NCBI GenBank assembly: GCA_016223145.1
Contig: JACRPN010000012.1
Coordinates: forward strand, 1-64,000
Source of the DNA: Armatimonadota bacterium
GTDB lineage: Bacteria > Armatimonadota > Fimbriimonadia > Fimbriimonadales > Fimbriimonadaceae
Direction of reading: 5' to 3'
Length of the DNA stretch: 64,000 bases
Position numbers and translations under genes: made by a program. Every line of letters starts with the position of its first letter. The first letter of the stretch is position 1. The notes beneath the pieces are model-generated. The model ran no database searches and was not told the origin of the DNA. It was given only the letters and a program-made list of their open reading frames with translations. Of the stretch, positions 26,878 to 35,356 are shown piece by piece.

Positions 26878-27303
26878 ATGGCAAAAAAGATTTCCAGCGT
26901 CATCAAGCTCAACATTCCTGCCGGAAAGGGAACTCCTGCCCCGCCCGTTGGCCCAGCGCTCGGCCAGGCCGGCATCAACATGATGGAGTTCCTGAAGAAG
27001 TTCAACGAGATGACCCAGCCCCAGATGGGCTATGTGCTTCCCGTTGAGATCACGGTTTTCGAGGATCGGTCGTATGCGTTCGTGGTCAAGCAGCCGCTGA
27101 CCACTGACCTGATCAAGCAGGCGATCGGGCTGGAGAAAGGCTCCAGCAACCCCCGAAAGGAAATCGTCTCATCGATCGGAAAGGACAAGCTTCGCGAGGT
27201 CGCCAAGAAGAAGATGGCCGACTTCAACACCTCCGACGAGGAGATGGCGATGCGGATCGTCGCCGGCTCAGCGCGTTCGATGGGTGTGAAAGTCGAGGAC
27301 TAA
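26878..27303 (+). CDS. rplK: 50S ribosomal protein L11
   Basis: 141 aa, standard length. It contains the N-terminal IKLNIPAGKGTPAPPVGPAL with the conserved flexible Pro-rich loop, NMMEFLKKFN, and the C-terminal RNA-binding part ending MRIVAGSARSMGVKVED. L11 forms the GTPase-associated centre with 23S rRNA helices 43/44. It is normally followed by rplA and preceded by secE-nusG. Here it stands alone, with a propeller gene upstream and an opposite-strand gene 15 bases downstream. Confidence 0.97.
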   Translation: MAKKISSVIKLNIPAGKGTPAPPVGPALGQAGINMMEFLKKFNEMTQPQMGYVLPVEITVFEDRSYAFVVKQPLTTDLIKQAIGLEKGSSNPRKEIVSSIGKDKLREVAKKKMADFNTSDEEMAMRIVAGSARSMGVKVED

Positions 27304-27305
27304 GT

Positions 27306-27339
27306 CCTTCGGCGAGCCTCACTTTTCGTCGCCTGAAGG
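27306..27339. terminator. Convergent terminator-like hairpin
   Basis: CCTTCGGCGA (27306-27315) pairs with TCGCCTGAAGG (27329-27339) apart from one bulged base. It lies between and into the ends of the convergent rplK and rhomboid-like genes. CACTTTTC lies in the loop, so T runs are weak on both sides. Confidence 0.5.
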
Positions 27340-28113
27340 GCCCTCGAGGAGCCTCTTCAGGCGTTCCTTTTCGGCTCGGTCCCTCTCGCGGCGCTTGACG
27401 TCGTCGAAGTACTCCTTGGAATAGAAGCCCGCGCCCCGAACGAAGTCGTTGCCTTTTGCACCCCGCTCAGGGATCCCAGGGAGCTTCATTCTACGTGTGC
27501 CAAGTGACCAGGCGAAGACGAGCGGCAATGCGGCAAAGACTGCGAGCCCCGGGGCGTAGCGCATTTGGACGCTGTAGGCCCCGAACAGGACGAGCAAGGC
27601 AGCGAGCCAGGCGATCGCCCGACCACTTACCGGTACTACAAAGAAGAGGAGCATCCGCGCGCTCGCGTTGCGCAGCCCCCAGACCATCGTAAGGCCCGCA
27701 AGAGGCACCCAGGGACCGATCAACAGGCCGTCTGCGCCGAGGACCTTGGAGCCGACCCAGAACGTGATGGGGCAGAGCAGCGACTCGACCAGCCAGAAAC
27801 TGGCCAGCGCTTTGGTGCCTATATCGCGCTCCAGGGCGCCGCCCATCGTCCAGAGCCAGTAGCCCGCGAAGAGCACCGAAACAACGCCCGAGTCGCAATA
27901 AGCGTAGGTCAGGGCGGTCCACGGACGCGAGCCGAAGAGGTTGGTCTGAAAGCGGAATGCCTCAAAGGTCCGGAACGAGCGGTCAAACCAGCAGAGCAGA
28001 AACCCGATCAGAACGGCAGACACGATGACGGTCGTCGCCGGCGCGCCGTTCCTCAGCTTGAAGTTGCGGAAGTCGTTGGGGTCTCTCGTGACCATGGGTG
28101 GATGCCTGTTCAT
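27319..28113 (-). CDS. Rhomboid-fold membrane protein lacking catalytic residues
   Basis: 264 aa with about six transmembrane segments. The stretch RPWTALTYAYCDSGVVSVLF followed by YWLWTMGGALERDIGTK matches the rhomboid pattern of loop 1 (W-x-L-x-T-Y ... G-x-x-x-E-x-x-x-G). Where active rhomboids have GxSG, this protein has GADG (Asp128 in place of the nucleophile Ser), and no His is seen in the last helix. It is therefore probably an inactive rhomboid (pseudoprotease) or a distant relative. A charged C-terminal tail (KRRERDRAEKERLKRLLEG) extends into the cytoplasm. It is transcribed convergently with rplK. Confidence 0.65.
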   Translation of the reverse strand: MNRHPPMVTRDPNDFRNFKLRNGAPATTVIVSAVLIGFLLCWFDRSFRTFEAFRFQTNLFGSRPWTALTYAYCDSGVVSVLFAGYWLWTMGGALERDIGTKALASFWLVESLLCPITFWVGSKVLGADGLLIGPWVPLAGLTMVWGLRNASARMLLFFVVPVSGRAIAWLAALLVLFGAYSVQMRYAPGLAVFAALPLVFAWSLGTRRMKLPGIPERGAKGNDFVRGAGFYSKEYFDDVKRRERDRAEKERLKRLLEGPSGDEK

Positions 28114-28149
28114 GATTACTTACGGCTCGGCCAGGGCATTAGGACCCCT

Positions 28150-28683
28150 ATGCTGAAACGATTGCGGCGATTTCAGGGTAAATCCTATCGGCGCGCGCGA
28201 TTGGCGCAAGGTGGAGTGTTGCGGTACTACGTCGTGTTTCCAGATGGCCAACGGTTCGGTCCGGCGGACCTGCAGACGCTGCAGCTCTGGGTGGCCGAGA
28301 ACCGGGTGGGGCCGGCGACCCTCCTTGAAGAGGAGGGGACCGGGCGCTCCATACAGGCCTACGCATTGCCGTCGCTGGGTTTGAGCCTTTCGCAGCCTGG
28401 CCCGCAGCCTGGCCCGCCCTCCAACCAACCTTACGCTGGCTACTATCGGCCCGATCTCTATCAAGCGCCGCAGGCCACAGGATTGGAGACGCGTTGGGCG
28501 TGGGTGCTCGGCGCCTTGGGGCTCTTTTGCGGCCAGTTGGCCAGCATCGGCGGAATCGTCCTGGCGATCATCGGCCTCACGAAGCGGCAGCGGGGGGCGA
28601 CGGCAGCGCTTGTTTTTTGCGGCGCGACCTTCATCCTTCACACAGTCTGGGGCTTGGCGCTCGGTTCGATCCTGCGGTTTTAG
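28150..28683 (+). CDS. GYF_2/DUF4339-domain small membrane protein
   Basis: 177 aa from ATG 28150, preceded by AGGA at five bases; a GTG at 28216 nearer the domain is an alternative. Residues 24-70 form a GYF_2/DUF4339-type domain (RYYVVFPDGQRFGPADLQTL), thought to mediate protein interaction. A Pro/Gln-rich linker (QPGPQPGPPSNQP) leads to two transmembrane helices (WVLGALGLFCGQLASIGGIV and TAALVFCGATFILHTVWGLA) separated by LTKRQRG, like the DUF4190 family. Its role is unknown. Confidence 0.7.
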   Translation: MLKRLRRFQGKSYRRARLAQGGVLRYYVVFPDGQRFGPADLQTLQLWVAENRVGPATLLEEEGTGRSIQAYALPSLGLSLSQPGPQPGPPSNQPYAGYYRPDLYQAPQATGLETRWAWVLGALGLFCGQLASIGGIVLAIIGLTKRQRGATAALVFCGATFILHTVWGLALGSILRF

Positions 28684-28724
28684 GGGCTCACCGTTTCGTT
28701 GGGTCCGCCGGTAAGCTCGAATTC

Positions 28725-29828
28725 ATGGGAACGTGGAACGTCGGCGTCGTCGGAGTCGGAAACATCAGCGGCATCTACCTAGAGAATTTGGGCGCCTACG
28801 CGCGGACCCAGGTCGTCTCCTGCGCGGACTTGGACATGGACCGCGCCAAGAGCGTGGCTGAGGCCAAGGGTATCCCGAAGGCCCAAACGGTGGACGCGCT
28901 CTTGGCCGATACGGAGGTTGATGTCGTTCTCAACCTGACCGTTCCCAAGGCGCACTACGCCGTCTCAAAGGCCGCACTGGAGGCCGGAAAGCACGTCTAC
29001 GTCGAAAAGCCGCTATCGGTGAACCGAGATGAGGCGCGCGAGCTGAAAGAGCTTGCCGATGCGAAGGGCTTGAGGCTGGGCTGCGCGCCGGACACGGTGC
29101 TTGGCGCGGGAATTCAGACGTGCAGAAAGCTCATCGACGACGGCGCGATCGGTGAGCCCGTAGGCGCCAACGCGTTCATGCTCTGCCCGGGACACGAAAG
29201 CTGGCATCCGTCCCCGGAGTTCTATTACGAGAAGGGCGGCGGTCCGATGCTCGATATGGGCCCCTACTATGTGACCGCATTGGTCACGCTGTTGGGCGGG
29301 GTGGGCAGCGTTTTCGCCGAGTGCCGAACCCCCCGCGCCACGCGCACCATTACGAGCGAGCCGAAGAAGGGGAAGGTCGTTCCGGTAGAGACCCCTACCC
29401 ACATCGTCGGGCTTCTTTCGTTTCAAAACGGTGCGGTGGGGCAGATCACAACGAGCTTCGACGTGCAGCGCACGACGCTGCCATGCATCGAGGTCTACGG
29501 GTCAGAAGGCTCGATATTGGTGCCCGATCCGAACGGTTTTGGCGGCCCCGTCAAGCTGTTCCGCAAGGGCGAAAGCGACTGGCATGAGGTTCCGCTGACC
29601 CACGGTTTCGCCAAGAACTCGAGGGGCCTTGGCTTGCTCGACCTGGTTTGCGCCATCGACTACAGTAGGCCGAACCGGGTGGACGGCGGCTTGAGCTATC
29701 ACGTGACCGACGTGATGCTGAGCCTCCTCGACGCTTCGGACAAGGGGACCAGGATGGCCCTGAACAGCGCCGTAGAGCGGCCCGCCCCGATGCCCGGGGC
29801 CACCGACGAACGCGACCTTCCAGGATAG
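28725..29828 (+). CDS. Gfo/Idh/MocA family oxidoreductase
   Basis: 367 aa. The Rossmann motif GVVGVGNISGIYLENL is at the N-terminus and the family signature HVYVEKPLSVN at about residue 90. GCAPDTVLGAGIQTCRKLID and GGPMLDMGPYYVTALV are characteristic of the C-terminal beta-sheet domain. Members are NAD(P)-dependent dehydrogenases of sugars, inositols and related substrates. It follows the GYF_2 gene by 41 bases on the same strand and may be co-transcribed. The substrate cannot be told from sequence. Confidence 0.9.
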   Translation: MGTWNVGVVGVGNISGIYLENLGAYARTQVVSCADLDMDRAKSVAEAKGIPKAQTVDALLADTEVDVVLNLTVPKAHYAVSKAALEAGKHVYVEKPLSVNRDEARELKELADAKGLRLGCAPDTVLGAGIQTCRKLIDDGAIGEPVGANAFMLCPGHESWHPSPEFYYEKGGGPMLDMGPYYVTALVTLLGGVGSVFAECRTPRATRTITSEPKKGKVVPVETPTHIVGLLSFQNGAVGQITTSFDVQRTTLPCIEVYGSEGSILVPDPNGFGGPVKLFRKGESDWHEVPLTHGFAKNSRGLGLLDLVCAIDYSRPNRVDGGLSYHVTDVMLSLLDASDKGTRMALNSAVERPAPMPGATDERDLPG

Positions 29829-29878
29829 CAGCTGGTTCTGACCAGCAAGTACAGATTCAGCCCTGCGATACTTAGGGC

Positions 29879-30304
29879 ATGAGGATGGATCTGGAATGGA
29901 AGGGCGACCTCGCCTTTGAGATCACGGACGCCGAGGGCGACAAATGCATGATGAACAGCGACCGGGATGCCCCGAGCCACCTGAAGGGCCCCAGCCCCAT
30001 GCAGGCGCTTGCGGCTTCGATCGGCGCATGTGCGGCGATGGACGTCATCGCGATCCTCAAAAAGAAGCGTCAGGAAGTGACGTCGTATCGCGTCGTGGTT
30101 GAAGCTGAGAGGGTGCCCGAGGGCACTTACCCGCGCCCGTTCACGTCGGTGGCCGTCAGGCACATCGTGAAGGGCCGCAACCTCGACGAGGCGGCCGTGA
30201 AACGAGCGGTAGAACTCAGCGAACAGAAGTACTGCTCTGTGGCAGCGACGCTGCGGACGTCACCGCCCATGACGCACGTTTACGAAATCGCTGAAGCGAG
30301 CTGA
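29879..30304 (+). CDS. OsmC-like protein
   Basis: 141 aa, typical for the family. The two conserved thiols are present: GACAAMDV (Cys at about 51) and KYCSVAATL (Cys at about 121). SPMQALAASIGACAAMDV is the usual helix. Members act as thiol-dependent peroxidases for organic hydroperoxides. The gene lies 50 bases after the Gfo/Idh/MocA gene. Confidence 0.9.
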   Translation: MRMDLEWKGDLAFEITDAEGDKCMMNSDRDAPSHLKGPSPMQALAASIGACAAMDVIAILKKKRQEVTSYRVVVEAERVPEGTYPRPFTSVAVRHIVKGRNLDEAAVKRAVELSEQKYCSVAATLRTSPPMTHVYEIAEAS

Positions 30305-30339
30305 AACGCGGCGATAAACCACGAAAGGCACTATTCAAC

Positions 30340-31302
30340 CTAGAACGGGTTGAACCCAAAGATCCCCTGTCGGGAGAGCAGGTTGAAGATCCAAACGGTG
30401 TTGACCGCTCCGGAGATTTCGCTGATAGGAGGCGTCTTCGTCTTTGAAATGAAGACGATATCGCCTGGCCTGAGCGTGATGTCCTGCGTGAAATCGCCTT
30501 TCATGAAGAACTTGACCAAATCGCATTTGATCGGCCGGTATTGGTCGTTTTGGCCTGCGATCGGCCGGAATACGATCGTCTCGCTGAACTTGGTCCGCCC
30601 CGGGATCTCGCCCCCACCGATCGCAATGAGGTCGGTCAGCTTCATCCCGTCGCGATAAGGATACTGGCTCGGCCTTTGGATGGTGCCGATCAAGTTCACG
30701 TGGTTCCGAGTGTCCTGCGGGACGAAGAGTTCGTCCCCGTCTTCGATTTCGTAGTTCTGCGACGTATCCGCCCGGTTCAAAAGCGAATAGAGGTCGATGG
30801 GGATCTGCTCTTGGGATCGTGCTTTCCTCAAGGTGGCACGGTAAGGGTCGGCTCGCTCGGTGTCGAGTGCGGCTCGGCCCAGCAACGTGACGATCGTTTC
30901 GCCCTTTCGAATCGGAAAGCTTCCTGGTTGCCGAACGGCGCCTATTACGGTTGCTTTGAGCTCACGAAACCGGATGATCGTCACCGAAACGCGGGGGTCT
31001 CGAAGGCGAAGCCTTTGGATGTAGAGCTGAGTGAGTTCGGCGGCGAGTTCGTCGATAGTGCGACCCGCTGCCTTGACGCTTCCCACGAAGGGTGCCGCGA
31101 TGTTGCCATCGTAACCGACTGGCACCTGAGAATCCACTTGAGTTTCGTTGTAGACCTGAATCCTAAGAACGTCTTCAGACTGAAGCTGATAGGTCGGGGA
31201 TTGTCCAGCCGAGAATGACGCAAGCATCGTGAGCAGCCCCAGGCAACATGTTGCGAGGAGCCAACTACGGCCGTTATTGATCAGGTGCAACGCACTCACC
31301 AT
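30340..31302 (-). CDS. Polysaccharide export protein (Wza/GumB-like)
   Basis: 320 aa with an N-terminal signal peptide (LLATCCLGLLTMLASFSAG). The Poly_export domain (YQLQSEDVLRIQVYNE, DGNIAAPFVGSV) is followed by SLBB-like repeats: VIGAVRQPGSFPIRKGETI, DELFVPQDTRNHVNLIGTIQ and LRPGDIVFISKT. These proteins form the periplasmic/outer membrane channel for capsule or exopolysaccharide. No lipobox is evident, so it may be a soluble-type member. No polymerase or kinase gene lies next to it. It is downstream of rsmI, 23 bases away. Confidence 0.85.
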   Translation of the reverse strand: MVSALHLINNGRSWLLATCCLGLLTMLASFSAGQSPTYQLQSEDVLRIQVYNETQVDSQVPVGYDGNIAAPFVGSVKAAGRTIDELAAELTQLYIQRLRLRDPRVSVTIIRFRELKATVIGAVRQPGSFPIRKGETIVTLLGRAALDTERADPYRATLRKARSQEQIPIDLYSLLNRADTSQNYEIEDGDELFVPQDTRNHVNLIGTIQRPSQYPYRDGMKLTDLIAIGGGEIPGRTKFSETIVFRPIAGQNDQYRPIKCDLVKFFMKGDFTQDITLRPGDIVFISKTKTPPISEISGAVNTVWIFNLLSRQGIFGFNPF

Positions 31303-31325
31303 AGGTTCGAACCAACCAAGCTCCC

Positions 31326-32024
31326 TTACCTTACCCCAACATCGTGCCCAACCTTGCGCTTTCCTTCAATCACTAAGGTCCATTCGCCCTTCTCCGGCAC
31401 TTGCTGTTGAGACGGAACAGAGGGCAGAGTGGATCGAAAAACCTGCTGATGAAGCTTGGAAATTTCACGACAGATGGTGTAGCGGCGCTCGCCCAATGTG
31501 GAGTAGGCAGTCTCAATGAGATTCTTGGCTCGAAACGGGCTTTCAAACAGGACGATTGTGAGCGGACTATCTGTAAAAGCATCCAACTCCTTTCGGACTG
31601 CCCCAGCCTTTCTTGGAAGATAGCCGAGAAAAGCGAACCGCTGGGCGTAGTAACCGCTGAGCATCAGCGCCGTGGTCACCGCGCTGGGACCTGGGATGGC
31701 GTCCACTTGCTCGCCGGCCTCATACCAGAGGTCTGCAAGGTGGGCGCCGGGGTCGCTGATCCCGGGACAGCCTGCGTCGGTGATCAAGGCCACCGAGCCC
31801 GCGCTCTCGATTTCCCGCAGCAGCGCTCCATACCGGGACTCTGGCGTATGGTCGTTGAGCACCACCATCCGCTTCTTCGTGTTCAACGCGGCCTGCAGCT
31901 TCGCACTTTGGCGCGTGTCCTCCACGATCCAGAAGTCCGCTGCGATGAGCGTCTCGGCGGCCCGGGGTGAGAGGTCCCCGAGGTTGCCGATCGGCGTCGC
32001 GACAAGGATCAGCTTAGCCGGCAT
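31326..32024 (-). CDS. rsmI: 16S rRNA (cytidine-1402-2'-O)-methyltransferase RsmI
   Basis: 232 aa, shorter than the roughly 280-residue E. coli enzyme at the C-terminus. Motifs are clear: LILVATPIGNLGDLSPRA, ITDAGCPGISDPG, AIPGPSAVTTALMLSG and FLGYLPRK. It methylates the 2'-O of C1402 in the decoding centre of 16S rRNA with SAM. It lies between the PpiD-like gene and the polysaccharide export gene, all on the minus strand with gaps of 15 and 23 bases, suggesting an operon. Confidence 0.95.
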   Translation of the reverse strand: MPAKLILVATPIGNLGDLSPRAAETLIAADFWIVEDTRQSAKLQAALNTKKRMVVLNDHTPESRYGALLREIESAGSVALITDAGCPGISDPGAHLADLWYEAGEQVDAIPGPSAVTTALMLSGYYAQRFAFLGYLPRKAGAVRKELDAFTDSPLTIVLFESPFRAKNLIETAYSTLGERRYTICREISKLHQQVFRSTLPSVPSQQQVPEKGEWTLVIEGKRKVGHDVGVR

Positions 32025-32039
32025 CGGCCACCTGGCGCC

Positions 32040-34052
32040 TTACTTCCCACCTTTGCCTGCGTTTGTTGGCGGTGCAGTGCCCTGGCCCGTCGCGCCTGGC
32101 TGGCCAAAGGTGCTGCCACTTTTGGAGCCTGCGCTGCCCGTGCCGCTCGTTCCCGCCTTGGCGGCCGCCTTGTCTTTCTCGGCTTGGGCCTTGGTCTCTT
32201 CTTCCAGCTTTTTGCGCTCGGCCGCGGCCTCGTCGTCCAGTTTCTTCTTCTCGACCTTGTACTTCTGGATCAGTGCCGCGACCTCGGAGACCTGCGCGTC
32301 GGTGATGAAGCCGAGACCTTTGGCCACCGACATCTGGGCTTGGATTTGCTTGTTCAGGGCTTCACCTGTCGGAGAGTAGTCCTGGTTCGACTCGGCCTGG
32401 CTCTTAAAGAACTCAAACGCTCCGTTGCGGTAGGTGTCCAGGTTCTCGTTGACTAGCTTGAGCGACTCCGCGTCCACCCCTGCGGCGGCAAGTTTGGCGT
32501 TCATCGCGTCGACCCGCTTGTAGTTGGCGATGGACTTCTCGTCGTAGGTGAATAGAAGCTGAGCCGCTGAAGAAACCTGTTCGAGCGCTTCGTCCGGCTT
32601 CTTCTGGTCGATGAGGAGGTTCGCAAGCTCCATCCGGAGGTCAAGGCTATCCGACATGGTGAGGATGTCGGTCAGCACTTCCACGCGGTCGGCCTTGAGC
32701 TCGTTGCGCTGCTCGTCGCTTGAAAGCTTCCAGAGGTCCTCAAACGCGCCGTATTCAGCCAGCGTCGCGGGGCGCTCGTCCAACCCGCCGCCCTCCGCAA
32801 GTACAGCCTTGGCGTCTTCGTAGGCCTTTTGAAAGGCCTCGCGACGTTTGGCTTCATCGGTCGCCAGGTCCGGGTCCGCCTTGGCTTCGGCCCAGTCAAA
32901 AATGGCCTTGAAGCCCTTGGAGGTCCACTTCACCGTCCCGTCCTTCTTCGCCTTGACGACGCGGTTGTAGACCTCGTTCGACGCGTAGCTGTCCTGCAGT
33001 TGGCTCACTCGCTGCGCCTTGCTCTTTTCCCAGTCCTTTGGCAGGCTCGATCCCAGCCGAACCAGGCGATAGATCGCCGCACCGGACCCGGTGTCCACAA
33101 TCGCCGTCGTTTCGCCCGGCTTCAGGCTCAATATCGGCTTGAGGTTTCGGTCGTGCTCCAGGTTCGAGCGTTCGTAATCGATCGTCGATTCGCTCTTCGT
33201 CTTCTTCCCCGGCGCCACGGGATCGTCGCTGAACTGGTTCATCGCGGCCTCGAAATCCATGCCGCCATCCAGCGCCGCCTTCACCTTCTCCATGCGCTCG
33301 CGCGCGGCGGGAAAGTCGGGCCGATTCGGGTCTTTTTTGAACGCATCGGCAAAGACGCGCTTCGTGATCCAGGTGTCATAGCTCTTCTTGATGTCGTCAT
33401 CGGAAAACTGCTTGCCGGCCTTGAGCTTGCTCACCAGGGCGATTTGGATGACCTGGCGGTACATGGTTGCTGCTTTCTCTGGGTCCTGAAGGTCAGCCTT
33501 GATCTGCTCGGCCTGCTTCTCTTTGAACTCGCTGGGCGACATTGAATGCTTGTTTTTGAAAGCAAGGGCAAAGTCGGCTTCCGACTTGCCCACTCCGAGG
33601 GTTTGCTTTTCAAAGGCGATGGTCTGCTCGGCTTGCTCGGCTGCAACCTTGTTGACTTCCTGGTCGAGCGAATCCGGCTCAATGGAAATGCCGTTCTGGG
33701 TGGCCAAATATTCGAAAACCGCGTCGTTGGCCGCAAAAGAGACCGCCCGGCCGAAGTTCTGGGCGACGATGGCGGGATCGGGCGACTCCCCAAGCTGGCC
33801 GGAGAGCTGGGTGTAGTAGCGGTCCACGGCCTCAGCGGTGATCGCGCGATCGCCTACAGAGCCGATGGAGGTCTTGGGGCCCTCGGCCATGTTCGGCCCG
33901 CCCGTACAGTTGCCGGACCACAGGAATCCGATGATGAGCATCAGGCCCACAACGGCCGTGATGATGGTGCCGCAACCGGATTTTTCGAAGAAATGGCGAG
34001 TTTTCGTAATCGACACAGGTTCCACCGCGCGCTCATCGAGCGCTTCAAGCAA
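32040..34052 (-). CDS. PpiD/SurA-like membrane-anchored peptidyl-prolyl isomerase
   Basis: 670 aa from TTG 34052; GTG 34016, preceded by GGTGGA, is an equally good start. A single N-terminal transmembrane helix (about 28-45, IITAVVGLMLIIGFLW) anchors a large outside part. A SurA-N-like helical region with KEKQAEQIKADLQ follows, then a parvulin-like segment (GGMDFEAAMNQFSDDP, LSLKPGETTAIVDTGSGAAI). TPR-like helices and a Lys/Ala/Gly-rich low-complexity tail end the protein. It would act as a periplasmic chaperone. The parvulin core is degenerate, so isomerase activity is uncertain. Confidence 0.75.
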   Translation of the reverse strand: MLEALDERAVEPVSITKTRHFFEKSGCGTIITAVVGLMLIIGFLWSGNCTGGPNMAEGPKTSIGSVGDRAITAEAVDRYYTQLSGQLGESPDPAIVAQNFGRAVSFAANDAVFEYLATQNGISIEPDSLDQEVNKVAAEQAEQTIAFEKQTLGVGKSEADFALAFKNKHSMSPSEFKEKQAEQIKADLQDPEKAATMYRQVIQIALVSKLKAGKQFSDDDIKKSYDTWITKRVFADAFKKDPNRPDFPAARERMEKVKAALDGGMDFEAAMNQFSDDPVAPGKKTKSESTIDYERSNLEHDRNLKPILSLKPGETTAIVDTGSGAAIYRLVRLGSSLPKDWEKSKAQRVSQLQDSYASNEVYNRVVKAKKDGTVKWTSKGFKAIFDWAEAKADPDLATDEAKRREAFQKAYEDAKAVLAEGGGLDERPATLAEYGAFEDLWKLSSDEQRNELKADRVEVLTDILTMSDSLDLRMELANLLIDQKKPDEALEQVSSAAQLLFTYDEKSIANYKRVDAMNAKLAAAGVDAESLKLVNENLDTYRNGAFEFFKSQAESNQDYSPTGEALNKQIQAQMSVAKGLGFITDAQVSEVAALIQKYKVEKKKLDDEAAAERKKLEEETKAQAEKDKAAAKAGTSGTGSAGSKSGSTFGQPGATGQGTAPPTNAGKGGK

Positions 34053-34144
34053 GGGTTAAGTATGACACGTCTGGAGCTTGAGCCGAGTTCCCGATGCGTC
34101 ATTCCGTAGAGGCTCCTTGCGCGTTCTACAATGGAACCGGAGCC

Positions 34145-35050
34145 ATGCCCGAGTTGCCTGACGTGATGGTGTATGTGCGCGCCCTGCGGCAGCGCGCGGT
34201 GGAACAATCCCTGACGGAGCTGAGGGTCTGGAACCCGTTCGTGCTTCGCACGGTCGATCCGCCAGTCTCGGCGCTGAAGGGTCAAACGGTCCTCGATGTG
34301 CGGCGCTTGGGGAAGCGAATTGCCGTCGGGTTTGAAGACGATCTGTGGCTGGTGATCCACTTGATGATCGCCGGAAGGCTCCGCTGGTTTGAGCCGGGCA
34401 AGGGGCCCAAGGGCAAGCCGCCAAAGATCTTCCACGCCTCGCTTCAATTCGAGACGGGCATGTTGGTCTTGACGGAGGCCAGTTCGCACAAGCGGGCGTC
34501 GATCCATGTGGTGAGGGGCGAAGACGCCCTCGCTGCCCATGATCCAGGCGGTATCGAACCCCTGGAGTGCAGCCTCGAATCGTTCCGACAACAAATATTG
34601 TCGGAGAATCGTACCCTCAAGAGGGCGCTCACCAACCCCAGAGCCTTCAGCGGAATTGGCAACGCGTATTCGGACGAGATTCTGCACGCAGCACGGCTTT
34701 CTCCCCTAAGGCTCACACGAAGCCTCGCCGCTGAGGAGGTGGAGCGCTTATGGAGTCAGACCCGCCGGACACTTTCCGACTGGTCCGAGAAGCTGTGGAC
34801 CGAATTTGGCGGCCGATTCCCTGGACCTGGCGAGATCACGGCGTTTCGCCCCGATTTCGCCGCCCACGGCAAATTTGGAATGCCCTGCCCGGTGTGCGGC
34901 TCGCCCATTCAGAGAATCCGCTACGCCGAGAACGAGACGAATTACTGCGCCAACTGCCAGAACGAAGGCCGGCTGCTCGCGGACCGCGCTCTATCCAGGC
35001 TCCTGAAGAGCGACTGGCCGAAGACGCTCGAAGAAATGGAGGGGGGGTAG
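34145..35050 (+). CDS. Formamidopyrimidine-DNA glycosylase / endonuclease VIII family
   Basis: 301 aa. ATG 34145 gives the invariant MPELPDV N-terminus, in which Pro2 becomes the catalytic amine after Met removal and Glu3 assists; an upstream in-frame start at 34094 would bury it. The helix-two-turn-helix NPRAFSGIGNAYSDEI and the C-terminal zinc finger (CPVCGSPI, CANCQNEG) are complete. The enzyme removes oxidised bases and nicks DNA. The middle residues do not decide between Fpg and Nei specificity. It is divergent from the PpiD-like gene. Confidence 0.93.
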   Translation: MPELPDVMVYVRALRQRAVEQSLTELRVWNPFVLRTVDPPVSALKGQTVLDVRRLGKRIAVGFEDDLWLVIHLMIAGRLRWFEPGKGPKGKPPKIFHASLQFETGMLVLTEASSHKRASIHVVRGEDALAAHDPGGIEPLECSLESFRQQILSENRTLKRALTNPRAFSGIGNAYSDEILHAARLSPLRLTRSLAAEEVERLWSQTRRTLSDWSEKLWTEFGGRFPGPGEITAFRPDFAAHGKFGMPCPVCGSPIQRIRYAENETNYCANCQNEGRLLADRALSRLLKSDWPKTLEEMEGG

Positions 35051-35055
35051 GATCG

Positions 35056-35313
35056 GTGAAGCCGGAACGAGCCGTTAAGGTGCTGCCCTGGATCACCTGC
35101 ATGCTGGCAGCAATCCCGTCGGTATGGCAGTTCGTGGTCCGGCCAGTGGTCAATGACCTCGATGAGTGGGGCAAAGGGCTGGGCGAAGCACTCTACATTG
35201 GGCTTCCGTTCTATTTGTCGTGGATTTTGCCCTTGGGTTATGGCGTTGGATGGCTAATCCGGCACTGGATCCTGAAGAGGAGGTCGGTACGGGCCGATTC
35301 ACCCACTTCGTGA
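35056..35313 (+). CDS. Small two-helix membrane protein
   Basis: 85 aa from GTG 35056, whose SD lies in the preceding gene's GGAGGGGGG end. Two hydrophobic segments are separated by a conserved-looking loop (VNDLDEWGKGLGEALYIG): one at residues 8-28 and one at 48-68. The C-terminus is basic. No family was recognised. It is probably co-transcribed with the glycosylase. Confidence 0.6.
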   Translation: MKPERAVKVLPWITCMLAAIPSVWQFVVRPVVNDLDEWGKGLGEALYIGLPFYLSWILPLGYGVGWLIRHWILKRRSVRADSPTS

Positions 35314-35356
35314 AGTGGAGAGCGATAGCGAGGATTCTTTAGGCGCGCTCCTCCCT

